Assembly (NCBI GenBank): GCA_020073565.1 | Contig: JAIQEY010000043.1 | Span: forward strand, 1-46,691 | Length of the DNA stretch: 46,691 nt | Direction of reading: 5' to 3' | From: Terriglobia bacterium | GTDB taxonomy: Bacteria > Acidobacteriota > Terriglobia > Terriglobales > Acidobacteriaceae | Notes under the pieces: generated by a model | What the model was told of the DNA's origin: nothing | Databases searched by the model: none | The model's input: the letters and a program-made list of their open reading frames with translations, nothing else | In this document: one piece after another, positions 26,811-34,274 of the stretch | Position numbering within the stretch: position 1 is the first letter of the stretch | Layout: every line of letters starts with the position of its first letter | Made by a program: the position numbers and the translations under genes

Positions 26811-27287
26811 CTATTCTCCCGCTCCCGCCCCAGCTTCCGGCCGAGACAAGCCTGGGCCAGGCGCAGCGTAAGTGGGCGCGCAACTTTCGACCACGCGGCT
26901 GAGGACGGCCAGGCTACGCTGCATGTGCCGCAGCAACGACCAGTGCACCCGCGTGAGATAGCGGATGCGTGTTCCCAGTTCGTCCCACTCGGCTTGGAGG
27001 TGCGCAGAGTACTCGCGATCCAGCGAGCCGCCGTGGCCGGTTTCGGAACTCGGATTTGAAGGCCGCTTGGCCTTGCGGAGTTGTTCTTCGAGCAGTCCCC
27101 ACTGCCGGCAAAGCTCCGCCTGGTGGGCCGCGCCGCGCGCAATCGCTTCCGCATCGTTGCCGACCAGCGCCACCTGGCTGACTTCCAGGCTCTCGGCCAG
27201 GCTGCGCAATAGCTCCAGCCGCTGCTCGATCAGTGCGCTTAGTTCGGGGAGGTAGGTATCGATGTCAGCCATATCCGGCCCGCTCAT
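26811..27287 (-). CDS. flgN: FlgN-like export chaperone for FlgK/FlgL
   Basis: 158 residues, helical, with early heptads (LPELSALIEQRLELLRSLAESLEVSQVALVGNDAEAIARGAAHQAELCRQWGLLEEQLRKA) typical of FlgN, which escorts FlgK and FlgL to the export gate. Located between flgM and flgK, as in other bacteria. Ala/Gly/Pro-rich C-terminal tail. An internal ATG (MADIDTY) is an alternative start. Confidence 0.8.
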   Translation of the reverse strand: MSGPDMADIDTYLPELSALIEQRLELLRSLAESLEVSQVALVGNDAEAIARGAAHQAELCRQWGLLEEQLRKAKRPSNPSSETGHGGSLDREYSAHLQAEWDELGTRIRYLTRVHWSLLRHMQRSLAVLSRVVESCAPTYAAPGPGLSRPEAGAGAGE

Positions 27288-27288
27288 C

Positions 27289-27480
27289 TCAGGCCAGGTC
27301 GTCCAGTGCGTGCTTCGGAGTCTCGGGATTTTCTGCCTCTTCGCCGGTCTCTTCGTTCTTGACCGCTTTTTCAGGCGCTGCCGGACGCCGGCGCCGCGGC
27401 GTGGCCTCGCGCTCGCTGCCGCGTTTCTCGATCACGCGCATCAACGATGGATCGATTCCGTTGGTCAGCAGAGGATCCAC
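27289..27480 (-). CDS. Small basic/acidic protein in the flgM operon
   Basis: 63 residues starting at GTG 27480 (MDPLLTNGIDPSLMRVIEKRG) with an RRRR patch and then a Glu-rich tail. It fits 11 bases after flgM and 1 base before flgN with no gap for anything else, so it is probably translated. No family recognised. It may be a flagellar accessory protein or a spurious frame. Confidence 0.45.
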   Translation of the reverse strand: MDPLLTNGIDPSLMRVIEKRGSEREATPRRRRPAAPEKAVKNEETGEEAENPETPKHALDDLA

Positions 27481-27491
27481 CGCTCACGCCC

Positions 27492-27797
27492 CTACATGCC
27501 CGAATTCCCGCCCACAGCTTCAGACACCATGGATTGGGCAATCTGTGCATCACTGACCGTGTACCGGCCCGTGACCAGCAGCTTCTGCAACGCTCCAACC
27601 TTCTGCTCGCGGATTTCGGGCTGCGCCATGACTTCCGCTGCCAGCGATTGCGTCCGCGCCTGGCCAAACGAGAAACGCGCCTCGTCCATCCCGGCCGTCT
27701 CGCTGGTCTCGGCGGGCGTTGGCGGACCCTGCCCTGCACGACTCGTTTTGTTGTTGTCCGGCGGTTCCGGCCCATGTGCCAGTAGATCAACTCTCAT
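27492..27797 (-). CDS. flgM: Anti-sigma-28 factor FlgM
   Basis: 101 residues; binds and holds FliA until the hook is finished, when it is exported. Residues 45-95 (SFGQARTQSLAAEVMAQPEIREQKVGALQKLLVTGRYTVSDAQIAQSMV) match the conserved C-terminal half; the N-terminus is Pro/Thr-rich and disordered. GGAGAGG lies 3 bases before the ATG. First gene of its operon, directly under a sigma-28-like promoter, which would give the usual FlgM feedback. Confidence 0.88.
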   Translation of the reverse strand: MRVDLLAHGPEPPDNNKTSRAGQGPPTPAETSETAGMDEARFSFGQARTQSLAAEVMAQPEIREQKVGALQKLLVTGRYTVSDAQIAQSMVSEAVGGNSGM

Positions 27798-27825
27798 AAA
27801 CCTCTCCGATCCCTTTCTGTCTTGT

Positions 27826-27852
27826 CTATCGACAGATTCTTAAGAAACCTTA
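27826..27852 (-). promoter_or_regulatory. Sigma-28-like promoter of the flgM-flgL operon
   Basis: On the minus strand TAAG (27852-27849), 15 bases, then GTCGATAG (27833-27826), close to TAAA-N15-GCCGATAA. It ends 28 bases before the flgM ATG. The -35 box lies inside the right arm of the adjacent palindrome at 27847-27893. Confidence 0.7.
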
Positions 27853-27893
27853 ATGTGCGGTGCTGGCTCATCTGCCTCGGAGCACATTAAGGT
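27847..27893 (-). terminator. 12-bp perfect inverted repeat after flgJ, overlapping the flgM promoter
   Basis: ACCTTAATGTGC (27847-27858) and GCACATTAAGGT (27882-27893) with a 23-nt loop. On the minus-strand transcript leaving flgJ the stem is followed by a T-rich stretch (TTTCTT), so it may end the flgF-flgJ operon. One arm also covers the -35 of the flgM promoter, so a protein operator is the alternative reading. Confidence 0.55.
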
Positions 27894-27926
27894 CTGGTGT
27901 TTCCATCGGCGAGGTTTGAAAGAACT

Positions 27927-28253
27927 TTAGCCCGTTAGGGCACTCCCCAGTTCAACCCTTCTCGGGTACTTTTGTGTTTGTAAGTGGCCCTGGATCAGCC
28001 GCGCAATTCCAATGCCGCCCTGCGCCGCGATCGCCGAGGCCAGAGCTTGCGTCCCCATCAGCCGATAGTCGCTTGCGCCCGGGGTCGGATCTTCGGCGAC
28101 GCCCGAAACTGTTTTCTGTAAAGAGTCCATGAGCGAGGTCAGCAGAATTGCTTCGAAGTCGCGCGCCGCCCTCTCGCCTTTTCCCAGCGGCAGGCTGGTG
28201 GTTGCCAGGTGCGGCATGCTGGCCGCCAGCGACACGTTCATCCCGTCATTCAT
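27927..28253 (-). CDS. flgJ: Rod-binding protein, FlgJ N-terminal domain only
   Basis: 108 residues, all of the rod-capping/binding domain: ERAARDFEAILLTSLMDSLQKTV and GASDYRLMGTQALASAIAAQGGIGIARLI. The peptidoglycan-hydrolase half of the enterobacterial FlgJ is absent, as in many phyla, so a separate hydrolase must cut the wall for the rod. Last gene of the flgF-flgJ operon; flgI ends 15 bases upstream. Confidence 0.85.
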   Translation of the reverse strand: MNDGMNVSLAASMPHLATTSLPLGKGERAARDFEAILLTSLMDSLQKTVSGVAEDPTPGASDYRLMGTQALASAIAAQGGIGIARLIQGHLQTQKYPRRVELGSALTG

Positions 28254-28268
28254 CGGCCCCCCCCGCCA

Positions 28269-29375
28269 TCAGATCACCTCCAGGTCGGCGTCGAGCGCGC
28301 CCGCCGCCTTGATGGCCTGCAGAATTGAGATCACGTCGCGCGCGGTCGCGCCCATGTTCTGCAGACCGTTGACCAGTTGGTCGACGCTTGCGCCTTCGCC
28401 AATCTCGACCCGCTTCGCCAAGCTGTCCTTGGCCTGCACATCGGACTGGCCGACGACCTCGGTCTTGCCTTGTGAGAGCGGCGCGGGCTGCGAGACTGCA
28501 TACTCGGTCGAGATCTGGACCGAGAATCCGCCATGCAGGATGGACACCGCGCCCAGCCGCACATCTTTTCCGAGCACGATGGTTCCCGTCCGTTCATTGA
28601 CCACCACGCGCGCCCGCCGGTGCACGCTGACCGTCACGTTCTCAATCTTCGCAACAATCGCAGTCAGGTTGGCAAGGCCGGTCGCTGCCGGGTCCACTTC
28701 CACCCGTCCACCGTCGCGCGCTGTCGCCACCACCTGCCCAAATTCCTTGTTGATGGCGTCGGAGATTCCACCCGCTGTGCTGAAATCCGGCTCCCGCAGA
28801 AGAAGTGACAGCGGCGCGAGCCGGTTGAAATCGAATGCCAGGCTGCGTTCCACTCTGCCTCCACCGGGGACTCTCCCGATCGTGGGATGGTTCATTTGCT
28901 TGGTTGCGCCCGCGCCGCTGGCGGCATATCCGCCCACCGCCACCGGTCCCTGCGCCGCGGCGTACACCTGGCCGTCGGCGCCATAGAGCGGCGTCAGCAG
29001 GAGCAATCCGCCTTCGAGACTCTTGGCATCTCCGATCGAGGACACGGTGACGTCCAGCTGGGTGCCGGGCCGGGCAAACGGCGGCAAGCTGGCGGTTACA
29101 AAGACCGCGGCCACGTTGTTGACGCGCACCGTGGCCGCGGGAATCTGCGCGCCCATGCGCTGCAGGATATTGGCCAAGGTCTGGGTGGTAAATACGGTTT
29201 GCTGGCGGTCGCCGGTGCCCGTCAACCCCACGACCATGCCGTATCCGATCAGCGGATTTTCCCGCACGCCTTCGACGGTGGTGAGGTCGCGAATCTTGAC
29301 CTCGACCGGTTCGGCGGCCACCAGGTTTGATGGAATCGCGAGCAGCAAGAGTCCAGCAAGAAAAACGGCTTTCAT
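28269..29375 (-). CDS. flgI: Flagellar P-ring protein FlgI
   Basis: 368 residues, periplasmic ring in peptidoglycan. Signal peptide MKAVFLAGLLLLAIPSNLVAA. Conserved RDLTTVEGVRENPLIGYGMVVGLTGTGD, TTQTLANILQRMG, ARVVVNERTGTIVLGKDV and the end DVISILQAIKAAGALDADLEVI. The longer frame up to 29519 overlaps flgH and is rejected; the ATG at 29375 gives the signal peptide. 7 bases after flgH. Confidence 0.95.
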   Translation of the reverse strand: MKAVFLAGLLLLAIPSNLVAAEPVEVKIRDLTTVEGVRENPLIGYGMVVGLTGTGDRQQTVFTTQTLANILQRMGAQIPAATVRVNNVAAVFVTASLPPFARPGTQLDVTVSSIGDAKSLEGGLLLLTPLYGADGQVYAAAQGPVAVGGYAASGAGATKQMNHPTIGRVPGGGRVERSLAFDFNRLAPLSLLLREPDFSTAGGISDAINKEFGQVVATARDGGRVEVDPAATGLANLTAIVAKIENVTVSVHRRARVVVNERTGTIVLGKDVRLGAVSILHGGFSVQISTEYAVSQPAPLSQGKTEVVGQSDVQAKDSLAKRVEIGEGASVDQLVNGLQNMGATARDVISILQAIKAAGALDADLEVI

Positions 29376-29382
29376 ATGGCTC

Positions 29383-30216
29383 CTAGAAATTGAACACGCG
29401 CAACAACAGTCGCAGGAGCAGGTGCGGAGGCCGCACACCATCACTGACCACACCCTTGCCCTTGATTTCAAGTTCCAGGTCTCCGATGGTGTTCGACGCC
29501 ACCGTGTTGTTGGGCCCAATATCGCCGCGCCGCACCACTCCTCGCACCACGATCGTCTGCTTCTCGTTGTTCATGTTGATCAGCCGTTCGGCCTGGACCA
29601 CCAGATTGCCGCTCGGCAGCACGGCCACCACCCGCCCCGCGAGCGTCGTAGTCACGCTCGACGTGGACGATGCCTGACCTTTGCCCGCCAGCGTCTCGGC
29701 CGAATGCAGCCCAAGCAGTTCCGCCGCGCCTCCCACTTTGATTTTGCCCGGCAGCGAATCGACCCCGGAGCTGGCGCTGAAGCTGCGCCCCGTGCTGACC
29801 GCGCCCGTGTTCGAGGTCTTCACATCCTGCACCACCACAATCGTGATCAGGTCTCCGATGGTTGCGGCTTTGTAGTCGCTGCTCAACGATGCCAGCCGCC
29901 CGGAATCCACCCAGCAACTTCCCAACGTGCGCTCTGTGGCGAAAGGTTCCGTGGTCTGCACGCGTGCCAGATACTTCGCCAGCGTGTTCGCTTGCGAGTC
30001 CCGGCCCCACGCCATCCCCACCGCCGCACCCGCGACCAGCAGGGTCAGGACGAGTATTCGGAGGCTGCGAGCAAACGCAAGGTCCGTATCAGGGCATCGC
30101 TTCAGCGATGCCGCAAGACGCGAATTTTCGACTGCCTCTTTAGGGGCTGAAGTCGCATTCTCGGACACTGCCCCCGACTCAATTCTGATCACGTTCCCTC
30201 CCCGATACCCTTTCAT
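29383..30216 (-). CDS. flgH: Flagellar L-ring protein FlgH with a repeat-derived N-terminal extension
   Basis: 277 residues; outer-membrane ring. The FlgH core is SNTGAVSTGRSFSASSGVDSL... through VVAVLPSGNLVVQAERLINMNNEKQTIVVRGVVRRGDIGPNNTVASNTIGDLELEIKGKGVVSDG. A signal-like hydrophobic stretch lies at residues about 52-69 (RILVLTLLVAGAAVGMAWG), late for a signal peptide; residues about 20-43 are encoded by a palindromic repeat (30092-30155). No in-frame start follows the repeat closely, and the ATG at 30216 overlaps the flgA stop (ATGA), so I keep it. The leader may have been lengthened by a repeat insertion. The lipobox Cys usual in FlgH is not obvious. Confidence 0.88.
   Translation of the reverse strand: MKGYRGGNVIRIESGAVSENATSAPKEAVENSRLAASLKRCPDTDLAFARSLRILVLTLLVAGAAVGMAWGRDSQANTLAKYLARVQTTEPFATERTLGSCWVDSGRLASLSSDYKAATIGDLITIVVVQDVKTSNTGAVSTGRSFSASSGVDSLPGKIKVGGAAELLGLHSAETLAGKGQASSTSSVTTTLAGRVVAVLPSGNLVVQAERLINMNNEKQTIVVRGVVRRGDIGPNNTVASNTIGDLELEIKGKGVVSDGVRPPHLLLRLLLRVFNF
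30092..30155. repeat. Palindromic repeat unit inside the flgH coding region
   Basis: GGCATCGC-TTCA-GCGATGCC hairpin (30093-30112) followed by CCTCTTTAGGGGCTGAAG. The same two-part arrangement (a hairpin with TTCAGC in its loop or stem, then a TTAGGGGC-type word) occurs between rpmF and plsX at 37040-37101, and the CCTCTTTAGGGGC word also recurs near 33509. Unlike those copies it is in frame within a gene. Confidence 0.65.
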
Positions 30217-30791
30217 TGCGGCAACGCCTCGAGTACGGCAGGAGCGGTAACCCGGGCCCGGAAAATGTGGCCGTCCTGATTCTTCACGCGGACGATTTCG
30301 CCTTCCGCGCCGCGCTCCAGGCAAGTCACGGTCGTGGTCAGAAGCAAATGGTTCGCGACCAAGATCACCCTCGCCCGCTCTCCGGCGCGCACGGCAACTT
30401 TTTTCGGCTGCGCCGGTTTCGAACCACTGCCAGACCGGCACGAGCCCGCATGGGCGCGTTCGGCCGTCCGCCCATCGATCGTCGGCGCATAAGCAAGAAA
30501 TGGAATGCAATGTGCCGCCGCGCGGCACTCCAGGCGGAATTCGACGCGTCCCAGACCCGCGTCCCAGCAGACGCTCGCAACCCGCAGCGCTCGCCCTAGG
30601 GAGGCCGGCACGGCTACCGGTAAATCAAGATCCTTGGCGCGAGGTAATTGTTCTTCGCGCAGCCCCCGGTCGCGCAGTTCACTCGCCACTGCCTGCCAGA
30701 CTTCCTGCCGGGTCACGGGCGGAAACGATCGGACAGTTTCCTGCGCCAGAACTGCGGGCGCCAATGCGAGGATGAGAATGAAACGGGGCAC
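30213..30791 (-). CDS. flgA: Flagellar P-ring assembly chaperone FlgA
   Basis: 192 residues. Signal peptide MPRFILILALAPAVLAQ after GTG 30791, with AGAGGTGATG just before it. The C-terminal SAF/ChapFlgA part: KKVAVRAGERARVILVANHLLLTTTVTCLERGAEGEIVRVKNQDGHIFRARVTAPAVLEAL. It helps FlgI assemble into the P-ring in the periplasm. Starts 13 bases after flgG, overlaps the flgH start by 4 bases. A longer start at 30875 overlaps flgG and is rejected. Confidence 0.85.
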   Translation of the reverse strand: MPRFILILALAPAVLAQETVRSFPPVTRQEVWQAVASELRDRGLREEQLPRAKDLDLPVAVPASLGRALRVASVCWDAGLGRVEFRLECRAAAHCIPFLAYAPTIDGRTAERAHAGSCRSGSGSKPAQPKKVAVRAGERARVILVANHLLLTTTVTCLERGAEGEIVRVKNQDGHIFRARVTAPAVLEALPQ

Positions 30792-30804
30792 GACGTCATC
30801 ACCT

Positions 30805-31596
30805 CTACCGGCCAAGATTGTTGATTTGCTGGAACATCTGATCGGCGGCCTGCACCACCCGCGAACTCGCCTCATAGGAACGCTGCGCCACGATCATGCT
30901 GATGAACTCATCCACCACGCTGACGTTCGACTGTTCCAGATACCCTTGTTCGATCTGCCCCAGTCCGTCGGTGCCGCCCGGCGTGCCCAGCACTGGATCG
31001 CCCGACGCGGTCGTCGCCAGAAACAAATTCTTGCCCACGCTGTTCAGTCCGCCGGGATTGGGAAACAGCGCGAGTTGAATGTTGCCGACTTGTTGTGCAG
31101 CCGTCTGTCCTGCGAGCGTGGCCGAGACGGTACCGTCGGCCGCGATGGTCACCGAAGTCGCTCCCTGCGGGATGGTGATCGAGGGCTGGAGAGGATTTCC
31201 ATCCGAGGTCACGATGCCGCCCTGGGAGTCCTGATGAAACGCGCCGCTGCGCGTGTAGGCGATATCGCCGGTGGGCAGTTGCACCTGAAAGAATCCCTGG
31301 CCTTCGATGGCCAGATCGAATGGGTTGCCGGTGGCGCTCAGATCGCCTTGCAGCTGAATGATCTCCGACGCCGCCGAGCGTGTGCCCAGCCCGATCTGCA
31401 GTCCGGTAGCAACCGTGGTTTGTTGGGACGAGGCCGCTCCCGGCATCACCATGCTCTGGTAGATCAGATCCTGGAACTGCATGCGACGGCTGCGAAAGCC
31501 GGCCGTGCTGGAGTTGGCCAGGTTGTTGGCGATCGTATCCAGGTTGGTCTGCTGCGCCTGCATGCCACTAGCGGCGGTGTAGAGTGAGCGGAACAT
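30805..31596 (-). CDS. flgG: Flagellar distal rod protein FlgG
   Basis: 263 residues. N-terminal MFRSLYTAASGMQAQQTNLDTIANNLANSSTAGFRSRRMQFQDLIYQ and C-terminal VSVVDEFISMIVAQRSYEASSRVVQAADQMFQQINNL are the conserved FlgG ends; DLAIEGQGFFQVQLPTGDIAYTRSGAFH is the inner FlgG motif. Distal rod of the basal body. 8 bases after flgF. Confidence 0.96.
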   Translation of the reverse strand: MFRSLYTAASGMQAQQTNLDTIANNLANSSTAGFRSRRMQFQDLIYQSMVMPGAASSQQTTVATGLQIGLGTRSAASEIIQLQGDLSATGNPFDLAIEGQGFFQVQLPTGDIAYTRSGAFHQDSQGGIVTSDGNPLQPSITIPQGATSVTIAADGTVSATLAGQTAAQQVGNIQLALFPNPGGLNSVGKNLFLATTASGDPVLGTPGGTDGLGQIEQGYLEQSNVSVVDEFISMIVAQRSYEASSRVVQAADQMFQQINNLGR

Positions 31597-31604
31597 GGTG
31601 CCTC

Positions 31605-32342
31605 CTAGACGCGCGGTAGTTCGCTGGCCGCAATGCGGTTGAATTCGCTGTCAAACAGCGACAGAGCGCGTTGCAGCATCTCGGCGTGCCGCTGCACTCC
31701 GATCAGCGTCATCACAGACTGGATCGCATTTACATTCGATGATTCGAGCGTGCCCTGCTGAATGGCCGTTTGTGTGGCCGGCTGGGCGCTTCCGTCCGGA
31801 GCGGCTACCAGTGTTCCGCTCTCCGAAGTCAGCCTGGCGCCCGGAGCAAACTCGACCAGCCGGATCCTGCCCGCGGCCGCGCCGTTGACCGAGAGCGTTC
31901 CATCCGCACTGACCGAGATTGCCCCGGCAGGAACGCGGATCGCGCCGCCCTGGTCTCCCAGAACCGGATCGCCCGCCACCGTCACCAGTTCCCCGCCGCT
32001 GGCGACGCGAAAGTTGCCGTTCCGTGTGTAGCGCGTACCGCCCGCTGTTTGGATCACGAAGAAACCTGCGCCTTCGATGCCCAGATCGAGCGGGTTGCCG
32101 GTGTGCTCAAGGTTGCCCGCAGTCCGATCCAGATGCGACCCTTCGAGCACACCAAAATTGTTGGTGGCCAGATTCAGCACGGTCGGAACGGTCGGACTGG
32201 CCACCGCCAGCAGCGACTGAAACGTGGTCTGTTGGCCCCGGAAACCGGACGTGTTCACATTGGCAAGATTGTGCGCCGACACTTCGAGCGCCTGGCTTTG
32301 CGCCCGCAGCCCCGCACACGCCGCGTAGAATCCACTGTCCAC
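31605..32342 (-). CDS. flgF: Flagellar proximal rod protein FlgF
   Basis: 245 residues. Starts at GTG 32342 after AAGGAGATAAC. N-terminal ACAGLRAQSQALEVSAHNLANVNTSGFRGQQTTF and C-terminal SNVNAIQSVMTLIGVQRHAEMLQRALSLFDSEFNRIAA are rod signatures; PLDLGIEGAGFFVIQTAGGTRYTRNGNF matches the FlgF/FlgG core. First gene of the flgF-flgG-flgA-flgH-flgI-flgJ operon. Confidence 0.9.
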   Translation of the reverse strand: MDSGFYAACAGLRAQSQALEVSAHNLANVNTSGFRGQQTTFQSLLAVASPTVPTVLNLATNNFGVLEGSHLDRTAGNLEHTGNPLDLGIEGAGFFVIQTAGGTRYTRNGNFRVASGGELVTVAGDPVLGDQGGAIRVPAGAISVSADGTLSVNGAAAGRIRLVEFAPGARLTSESGTLVAAPDGSAQPATQTAIQQGTLESSNVNAIQSVMTLIGVQRHAEMLQRALSLFDSEFNRIAASELPRV

Positions 32343-32493
32343 GTTATCTCCTTCTTACGGAAGGAGACGATGCACGCCAATCACCAGTGCAGAAGAGCGT
32401 GTGGTTTCTTCAAGTGATCGTTCTAAACAGGTTGGGTTCGCGAACAAGGAGCAAAGAGGTTGGGGATTTCTCAGATATCGTGCGAGGGGAAAA

Positions 32494-32533
32494 GCCTGCC
32501 GGGCAGAACCGGGCGTGCGGCAAGATTTGCCGC
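32494..32533 (-). terminator. Two stem-loops after cheX
   Basis: On the minus strand after the cheX stop: GCGGCAAA-TC-TTGCCGC (32517-32533), then GCCCGGTTCTGCCCGGC (32494-32514 region) followed by CTTTTCCCC. They separate the cheY-cheX pair from the flgF operon start at 32342. Confidence 0.6.
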
Positions 32534-32552
32534 GGAATTGTGAGGGCTCGAA

Positions 32553-33035
32553 TCAGGTGTGCAGCTCGAGACGGACGGTCACCGGTGCTTCTTCAAACAG
32601 CACACAGACATCCAGCGTCTCGCCGTCGGCCAGCGAACGAAACTCATATTCCCCACCGCTGATGATGGTTGGAACGCTCAGCATGCAGCGTCCATCCATC
32701 CCTGTCAGCTTATTCTTGAAGTTGCCCGCCACCATGTTGCAGATCTCGCCCAAGGCATCGGCCACCTGGTCTTCGGAGCTGGCGATATCCCCCAGCATGC
32801 ACTTGGCAACCTGTTTAGCGGTGTGAGCACCGCAACAGACGGTGAGCACCCCGCAAAGTGATCCTGCCAGCCCGATCATGGCCGTGTAATCCTCGCAGGT
32901 CTTGTGCTGAGATCGCGAGGCCGGCGTTACGCGGCAACCCAACATGATCTCGAATACCTCTTCGACGGCGAGTTCGAGAACCGGCTGCCAGTTCTCCTCG
33001 CGCGAGCGGACGGCTGATGATGTATCCACAGTCAT
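32553..33035 (-). CDS. cheX: CheX-type CheY-P phosphatase
   Basis: 160 residues. The catalytic pair of the CheC/CheX/FliY family is seen in ALGEICNMVAGNFKNKL (Glu and Asn of ExxN). Other family traits are LELAVEEVFEIML at the start and VSVPTIISGG-type segment before the C-terminal strands. It would dephosphorylate the neighbouring response regulator. The ATG at 33035 overlaps the upstream stop by 4 bases (ATGA); the longer frame to 33254 is rejected because it overlaps the regulator and looks non-coding. Confidence 0.9.
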   Translation of the reverse strand: MTVDTSSAVRSREENWQPVLELAVEEVFEIMLGCRVTPASRSQHKTCEDYTAMIGLAGSLCGVLTVCCGAHTAKQVAKCMLGDIASSEDQVADALGEICNMVAGNFKNKLTGMDGRCMLSVPTIISGGEYEFRSLADGETLDVCVLFEEAPVTVRLELHT

Positions 33036-33418
33036 GGCTTTTTTCCCAGAACCGGCACAACATGCTCTTTCACTTGATCCGGAGTAAACGGCTTGCGGAT
33101 ATACCCCCGCGCCCCGCTGGACAGCGCCTGCACCACGTGAGATTCGCTCCCCTCGGTCGTAATCATGACCACCGGAACCCCTTTGCCGTTCTCTACCGTG
33201 CCCATCTGCCGGACAAACTCCAGCCCGTCCATCACCGGCATATTGATGTCGCACAGAATCAGGTCCACCCGGTTCTCACGCAAAACGCCCAGCGCTTCGG
33301 CACCGTTCCCAGCTTCCATGACTTGTTCCAGTTCGATGCCCGCCTGCCGCAGCGAGCGTTCGACGATCTTGCGCATCACCGAAGAGTCGTCCACGATCAG
33401 TGCCCGGATCTTCTCCAT
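33032..33418 (-). CDS. CheY-like single-domain response regulator
   Basis: 128 residues, a receiver domain only. The acidic pair is in ALIVDDSSVMRKIV, the phospho-acceptor Asp in LILCDINMPVMDGLEFV, the conserved Thr in VVMITTEGSE and the Lys in YIRKPFTPDQ. The gene is coupled to cheX, so the two probably form a phospho-relay and shut-off pair for motor control. Start ATG 33418; a GTG at 33430 is an alternative. Confidence 0.9.
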   Translation of the reverse strand: MEKIRALIVDDSSVMRKIVERSLRQAGIELEQVMEAGNGAEALGVLRENRVDLILCDINMPVMDGLEFVRQMGTVENGKGVPVVMITTEGSESHVVQALSSGARGYIRKPFTPDQVKEHVVPVLGKKP

Positions 33419-33706
33419 GGGTCTCACCACTCTGGGGTTTCGCAGTCAGGCCGCGAAGCCGCGCGCCACCCGTCCTTGGGCTGACAAAGGTCCCATCGGC
33501 AAAATGATTTCGCCTCTTTAGGGGCCCGCACCAGTCTGGCGACGGTATCCTGATCGAAACGAAGGACCACAGGCGTCGCCGCCGACAATGCCCCGAAAAC
33601 ACGTCCGTCCGTGCCCCGCTCGGAAGTCCAAAGGCGGGGCTATCTCTTTTGCAGCCTCGGCCTACCGTTTGGTTCATAAAATCCGTTATTCTTGTGCTAA
33701 GCCTAT
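33419..33706. other. Gap upstream of cheY with dispersed hairpins
   Basis: Contains a copy of the CCTCTTTAGGGGC word (near 33509-33522) and a GCCCCGC...GCGGGGC hairpin (33612-33640) followed by a short T run. It is the promoter space for both the leftward cheY-cheX pair and the rightward membrane-protein gene. No sigma-28 or sigma-54 site was found. Confidence 0.45.
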
Positions 33707-34171
33707 ATGACCCTGCTCGACGCCCAGCAATTCGATCCCGCGAAGGAAAAGCGCCGCAAGATCAGGATTGCCGCGGTTATTGTCGGCGTACTTCTGCTGG
33801 CCGCGTTCGCCTTCGCGTACCGCAACTGGCCCGAGGAGCACGTGGTCGACAAATTCTTCACCGCGCTCCAGAAGCAGGATTACGAAACCGCCTACGGCAT
33901 CTACTTCCACGATCCCGAGTGGCGTCAGCATCCGCAGAAGTATCCGCAATATACCTATGCTGACTTTTATCGCGATTGGGGACCGGGCGGAGAGTGGGGA
34001 CTGATCAAGTCCCACCGCATCTATGTATCGGCAGGAACGAAGAGCTTCGGGAGTGGGACCTTCGGCAATGCCGGAGGCACGGTGGTCGAAGTCATTGTCA
34101 ACCACCGCGCCGAGCACGCCCGCATGTTCGTACAGAAGTCGGATAAGACGCTTACGGTCTATCCGTTCTAG
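33707..34171 (+). CDS. Single-pass membrane protein, function unknown
   Basis: 154 residues. A positively charged N-terminus (KEKRRKIR) precedes one membrane helix at about residues 20-38 (IAAVIVGVLLLAAFAFAY), so the remaining domain (VVDKFFTALQKQDYETAYGIYFHDPEWRQHPQ...) faces the periplasm. The pattern of a short helix-turn with YETAYGIY and a beta-rich end is reminiscent of NTF2-like small domains; this is only a suggestion. Not recognised by family. Confidence 0.7.
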   Translation: MTLLDAQQFDPAKEKRRKIRIAAVIVGVLLLAAFAFAYRNWPEEHVVDKFFTALQKQDYETAYGIYFHDPEWRQHPQKYPQYTYADFYRDWGPGGEWGLIKSHRIYVSAGTKSFGSGTFGNAGGTVVEVIVNHRAEHARMFVQKSDKTLTVYPF

Positions 34172-34274
34172 TAGCGCATTGAAGGCTGTTGCGCCGAAGC
34201 GAAGGTTGCGTAGCTGGTCTCATTGATTCACGTTAAATCAGCGGTAGCGTTATGCATAGTGGCAGCCCGCGTAT

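Noticed and set aside
32343..32552. Sigma-54 site before flgF
   Set aside because: A CCGGCAGGCTTTTCC word is only loosely like TGGCAC-N5-TTGCW; it belongs to the stem-loop.
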